Shown here: piece after piece, positions 60,080 through 64,000 of the stretch | How positions within the stretch are numbered: position 1 is the stretch's first letter | Layout of the letters: each line of letters begins with the position of its first letter | Origin: Talinum fruticosum | Taxonomy: Eukaryota; Streptophyta; Magnoliopsida; Caryophyllales; Talinaceae | DNA length: 64,000 nucleotides | Direction of reading: 5' to 3' | Assembly (NCBI GenBank): GCA_021018815.1 | Contig: JAITYX010000030.1 | Span: 6,471,501-6,535,500 of the forward strand | Program-made: the position numbers and the translations under genes | Notes under the pieces: model-generated | The model's input: the letters and a program-made list of their open reading frames with translations, nothing else | What the model was told of the DNA's origin: nothing | Database searches by the model: none

Positions 60080-63000
60080 ATGAACGGCGCCGGCGAGAAC
60101 CAACAAAACCACATGAACGTCAACCCCCAAGTTCCCAACCATAACCCCAACCCAAACCCTAACAGCAATTTCTCTCTCCAACCCCAACCTCATCCGATCT
60201 CTCAGCAACATCCTCGCACTCAAACCCCTCAGCAAACCCACCGCCGTCCCCGCGGCTTCGCCGTCACTGCCGCGTATTCCGGCGAAGACGGAAAGGGTAG
60301 GAGAGAGAGGGAGAAGGAAAAGGAGCGGACGAAGCTCAGGGAGCGCCATCGCCGAGCAATTACTAGCCGTATGCTCTCTGGGCTCCGCCAGTACGGCAAT
60401 TTCCCCTCCCTGCCCGCGCTGACATGAATGATGTTATCGCCGCCCTTGCTCGTCAGGCTGGGTGGATCGTCGAGCCCGATGGCACCACCTACCGCCCTTC
60501 GCCTCCTCCTCCTTCTTCCCAGTTGGTATTAACCCATTTCCCCTCCAATCCTCACCTCTTGACATTATTTTTAAAATTTTGTACATTTTGATGCCTTTTA
60601 GTTCTTCGTCAAGCAGAATTTCGGAAACAAATATACTTTTGTGTTAGTTAGAATTTGATCTTCGATGGTTGCTCATTGATTTTCTTTCATCTGATTTTTT
60701 AGTTAGTGTTGTGTGATACTGTCTTACAAATAACTCTTACATAGACGCTCTCACACAAGAATGTGGGTTGATTTTTATTCGTGCGAAAGAGGGTATGCAA
60801 ACTCATTGGATATTGATTGGTGGAACCAACATTTATTAGTATTACATGGAGAATATCTCTATTGTGGGATTAATGAGACTTTCTTTCAGTGCAATTATTT
60901 GATTTCTCTGGTTCATTGTCCTGAATGGCAGTCCTGCTTTCTGCATGATTGTATAGGAATGTCTTAGGCATTGTTTCATAAATATCAGAAGATATGCAGC
61001 ATTTATGAACTGATATGTTTACAGGGAGCAGTTCCTGTTAGGTCATGTGAAAATCCCATTTCAGCTAATTCTTTGAAGAATTGCTCCGTGAAAGCTTCAT
61101 TTGATTGTCAGCCAACAGTTCTTGTCGATGAAAATTCGTCACCAGCATCTCTTGATTCTGTTGTAGTTTCGGAGATAGAAACAAAGAGTGAGAAATATAC
61201 AAGTGGCAGCAATATCGACTCACCTCAATCGTTGGATGCACATCAGGTACCTTACAACTTTGCATAATGTGTCTGCAGCTTGCTTGATGAATTTGATTCT
61301 GTGATTGATAGTGGGCCTATTCTGATTATGTCTTTTTTATGCTCTAGTTGATACAAGATGTTCAATCAGGCTTGCGTGACAATGATTTTACTGGAACTCC
61401 AAATGTCCCTGTATATGTGAAGCTTGGAGTAAGTGGTCTTATGCCGCCAGTCTTTACACCATGTGTTTTGTTGTTTTAAACCCTTTTCTTTTCCACGTAA
61501 AGAGCCACTGCTTTGTGGCTTAACCTCTAGCTGTCAGATTTCCTACAATTGAATTTATTGGCTTTGCACGTGTTGCTTCCTTTCTCAATCAATCTTCTCA
61601 TTTACCATAATATTTGTACATTATATATATATATTAATTTGTGGCCTTGTGATAGAGTGGCATCATCAACAATTATTGCCAGTTGGTTGATCCTGAAGGC
61701 ATTAGGCAGGAATTAAAGCATCTGAAGTCATTGAATGTCGATGGTGCTCTGGTGGAGTGTTGGTGGGGGATTGTTGAAGGCTGGAGTCCACAGAAGTACT
61801 TGTGGTCTGGTTATAGAGATTTGTTCATGATTATCCAAGAGTGTCAATTGAAAGTGCAGGTAGCCACAGTTTTCTTGGAATTAGCAATTTTGACTTCTAC
61901 CATGTGACTTTTACCATCTGAAGCCTGCATGTCATCAGTTAATTAGTGGGTGAAATTTGGATTGGAAAAAGATATGTGCTGCATCTGAGAGTTCGGGAAC
62001 ATCTGCTGGTGCATGATTGCATTAAATAGTCATTAGGATGGCACAATGATGTTTGCTGCTTCTCACTTCAATTAATTTATCATTCTCTTGATCAGCGAGT
62101 GCTTTGCTTTTGCACGCATGCGCACACACATAGTCTCTATCTGCCATCCCAATTCCTCTCAAAAAACAGGGAAAGAACTGGAAGTTGTTGTAAAAAAGGA
62201 AGAAAACATTGTGGACTAGCAATGTGACACTTGGGTGCTACACTGCTCTGAGGCTGTAGCGCTTCAAATCCCCCTCCCCCAAAAAAAAAAAAAAGAAAAA
62301 AGAAAAGAGGAATGGGAAAAATCCTTACAAATTCTTCCCTGCCTCTTAGAGATCCTCATCGCACAGAGTCGTGGTGGATGATTAAGTCGGTCGTTAGCAT
62401 TCCCATTGCATAAAATAGCATCTCCACCTAGCTACCATGTAAAGGTGGTGCTCCAACTGCTTGGTTATGGTGCACTAAATCTTCTAAAATTTGAATTTGC
62501 TACTAAGCTTATTCATCTTGTTATTCTGTAGGTTGTATTGGCATTTCATGAGTATGGGGGAAGCGATTCAGGCAATATATTTATCTCCCTCCCCCACTGG
62601 GTTATGGAGATCGGGAAAGAGAATCAAGACATTTTCTTCACAGATCGTGAAGGACGGAGGAACACTGAATGCCTATCTTGGGGCATTGACAAAGAAAGAG
62701 TCTTGGGAGGAAGAACTGGGGTGGAGGTAATCCGTTTCTTGTTTCTTATGTTTCTTGAATAGAATTTAGAAGCAAACCAGGAATGAATGCGACTTGTCTT
62801 GTGTTAGCATTTTGCAAACTGGTGGGGACAAGATTGTTACTTTTTACTCATTCGTGTTCTGTATAAAATGCAGGTTTACTTCGATTGCATGAGAAGCTTC
62901 CGTGCAGAGTTTGATGACTTGTTTGCCGAAGGTCTTATTTCTGCAGTTGAAGTTGGTCTTGGAGCTTCAGGGGAGCTAAGATTCCCCGCTTTCCCAGAAA

Positions 63001-64000
63001 GGTTGGGATGGAAATATCCTGGTGTTGGCGAGTTTCAGGTATTTGTGGTTCTCACTCTGTACAATCTTTGTGTCTGTGACTTCTCATTTGAGCACCTTCA
63101 ATAAGGCGGAAAGCTTGGCTGTAGAAAGTGTGCCGGAGTTGTGCGTATGGCCCTATGCTCACTTTACCATTGTAATTTCTTGAGGGGTGTAGTTCATGAG
63201 GCTTAAAATGAGCCTTACTGCCCTTCAAGTCAAAGCACAAGAAGGTGTGAACCTCTTGCCCCTCGTTGATAACTTCAGCGCTGAGGGAGAGATGAGATAG
63301 TGCACTCTCAAAGCTTTGCCCACTTATCTCCAGAACCTCTTAGGATGTTGTAAGTATGACTCTAGACAACATTAAGGAGTGTAAATGCCTTATTAAGACC
63401 ATCTTGCAGGATTTGTAAGTGTGATTTTGAAAGTCTGTAGATGGTCATTATGGACATGTACAGTGTGTTCCAAATTGTTTAAAATAATCCTAATATACTG
63501 TAAAACATTTGGATGGTTTTAGAGAAGCATATAGTTACCATTTGAAAGCATATCTAATGTTCCAGGAAGTCGTGTATGTAGAGCCTACTTTTGTTGAAAG
63601 AGGTTCTGAGCACTCCACATTCAAAATTTCTTGTTGCATTCTATATCTTGTATACACAATTTTGTTATTATAATGGCTTCCTCAGCATCTTCTTCTGCAT
63701 TTGATGCCATGATTATGTCATAGCCTTTGAATGACCTAGAATTGAGCTAAATCTGAAGTTCAAGTGATGACATATTTGCTTCTTGATTTCCTCCTCTGGG
63801 ATCAATCTCCTCTACATGACATACAATTTAATTCAGTGTTACGACAGATACTTACAACAGAATTTGCGGAAGGCTGCAAAGGTGCGTGGGCACTCATTTT
63901 GGGCTAGAGGTCCTGATAATGCAGGTCATTACAATTCAACGCCACCTGAAACTGGATTTTTCTGTGAAAGAGGTGACTACAATTGCTACTATGGACGCTT
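60080..64000 (+). CDS. BAM8: BAM8-type BZR1/BES1-domain beta-amylase-like protein, 5' part
   Basis: BAM7/BAM8 proteins are nuclear transcription regulators with a BZR1/BES1 DNA-binding domain fused to a beta-amylase fold. Exons: 60080-60525, 61025-61246, 61348-61428, 61656-61859, 62532-62726, 62874-63038, and 63837 past the window end; all introns are GT-AG and phase 0. Residues 1-55 are Asn/Pro/Gln-rich; about 72-145 is the BES1_N domain ([18 protein letters not shown]). The amylase part runs from [22 protein letters not shown] holds the position of the catalytic acid. The flexible loop, HECGGNVGD in active enzymes, reads [10 protein letters not shown], fitting a non-catalytic role. Exon 1 has a frameshift: the C run at 60403-60406 is one short, giving TGA at 60425-60427, whereas one more C restores [16 protein letters not shown]. 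Confidence 0.92.

Overview
The window is nuclear DNA from a flowering plant, most likely a eudicot. Genes are split by short GT-AG introns, the non-coding DNA is AT-rich, and more than half of the window consists of plant transposable elements (Ty1/copia, Ty3/gypsy, L1-type LINE, CACTA, hAT-like and long-TIR elements, SINE). I cannot name the species.

Three host gene families are present. (1) A complete 12-exon pectin acetylesterase gene on the + strand (CDS 18497-22507, 399 residues, catalytic Ser-Asp-His all visible). (2) Two tandem copies, on the - strand, of a two-exon UGT709-type glycosyltransferase gene (23032-25735 and 34561-37268). The first is a clear pseudogene; the second is open except for one frameshift that looks like a lost C in a C run. 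(3) The 5' part of a BAM8-type gene on the + strand (60080 to the window end), an N-terminal BZR1/BES1 DNA-binding domain fused to a beta-amylase-like domain, again with one apparent missing C in a C run in exon 1.

Layout. 1-2109: end of a degenerate copia element with its 3' LTR. 2754-5372: a long-TIR non-coding element carrying a nested 1.55-kb insertion with an 8-bp target duplication. 6374-11372: a nearly full-length but decayed L1-type LINE. 11373-17400: AT-rich DNA with a MITE made of a decamer array, a SINE and microsatellites. 17400-22507: the pectin acetylesterase gene. 22716-about 40600: a tandem segmental duplication, each unit holding a UGT gene, a LINE 3' fragment and a copia 5' fragment. 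41987-43368: a hAT-like MITE and a LINE fragment. 43369-about 57480: a CACTA element (Transposase_24-like region plus Ulp1/C48 protease remnant) interrupted by a 9.5-kb Ty3/gypsy-type element with LTRs over 3 kb and only gag recognisable inside. 57481-60079: intergenic repeats. 60080-64000: BAM8.

The most informative region is the tandem duplication, because the two units can be compared directly. Unit A later received a Tat/Athila-like solo LTR, a second solo LTR nested in it (perfect AGGTT target duplication), and a hAT-like MITE whose empty site survives in unit B. The UGT in unit A was also inactivated by a nonsense change and a 2-bp insertion. This gives an internal timeline: LINE, then copia into LINE, then duplication, then insertions and pseudogenisation in unit A only. 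No prokaryotic features, CRISPR arrays, rRNA genes or confident tRNA genes were seen.
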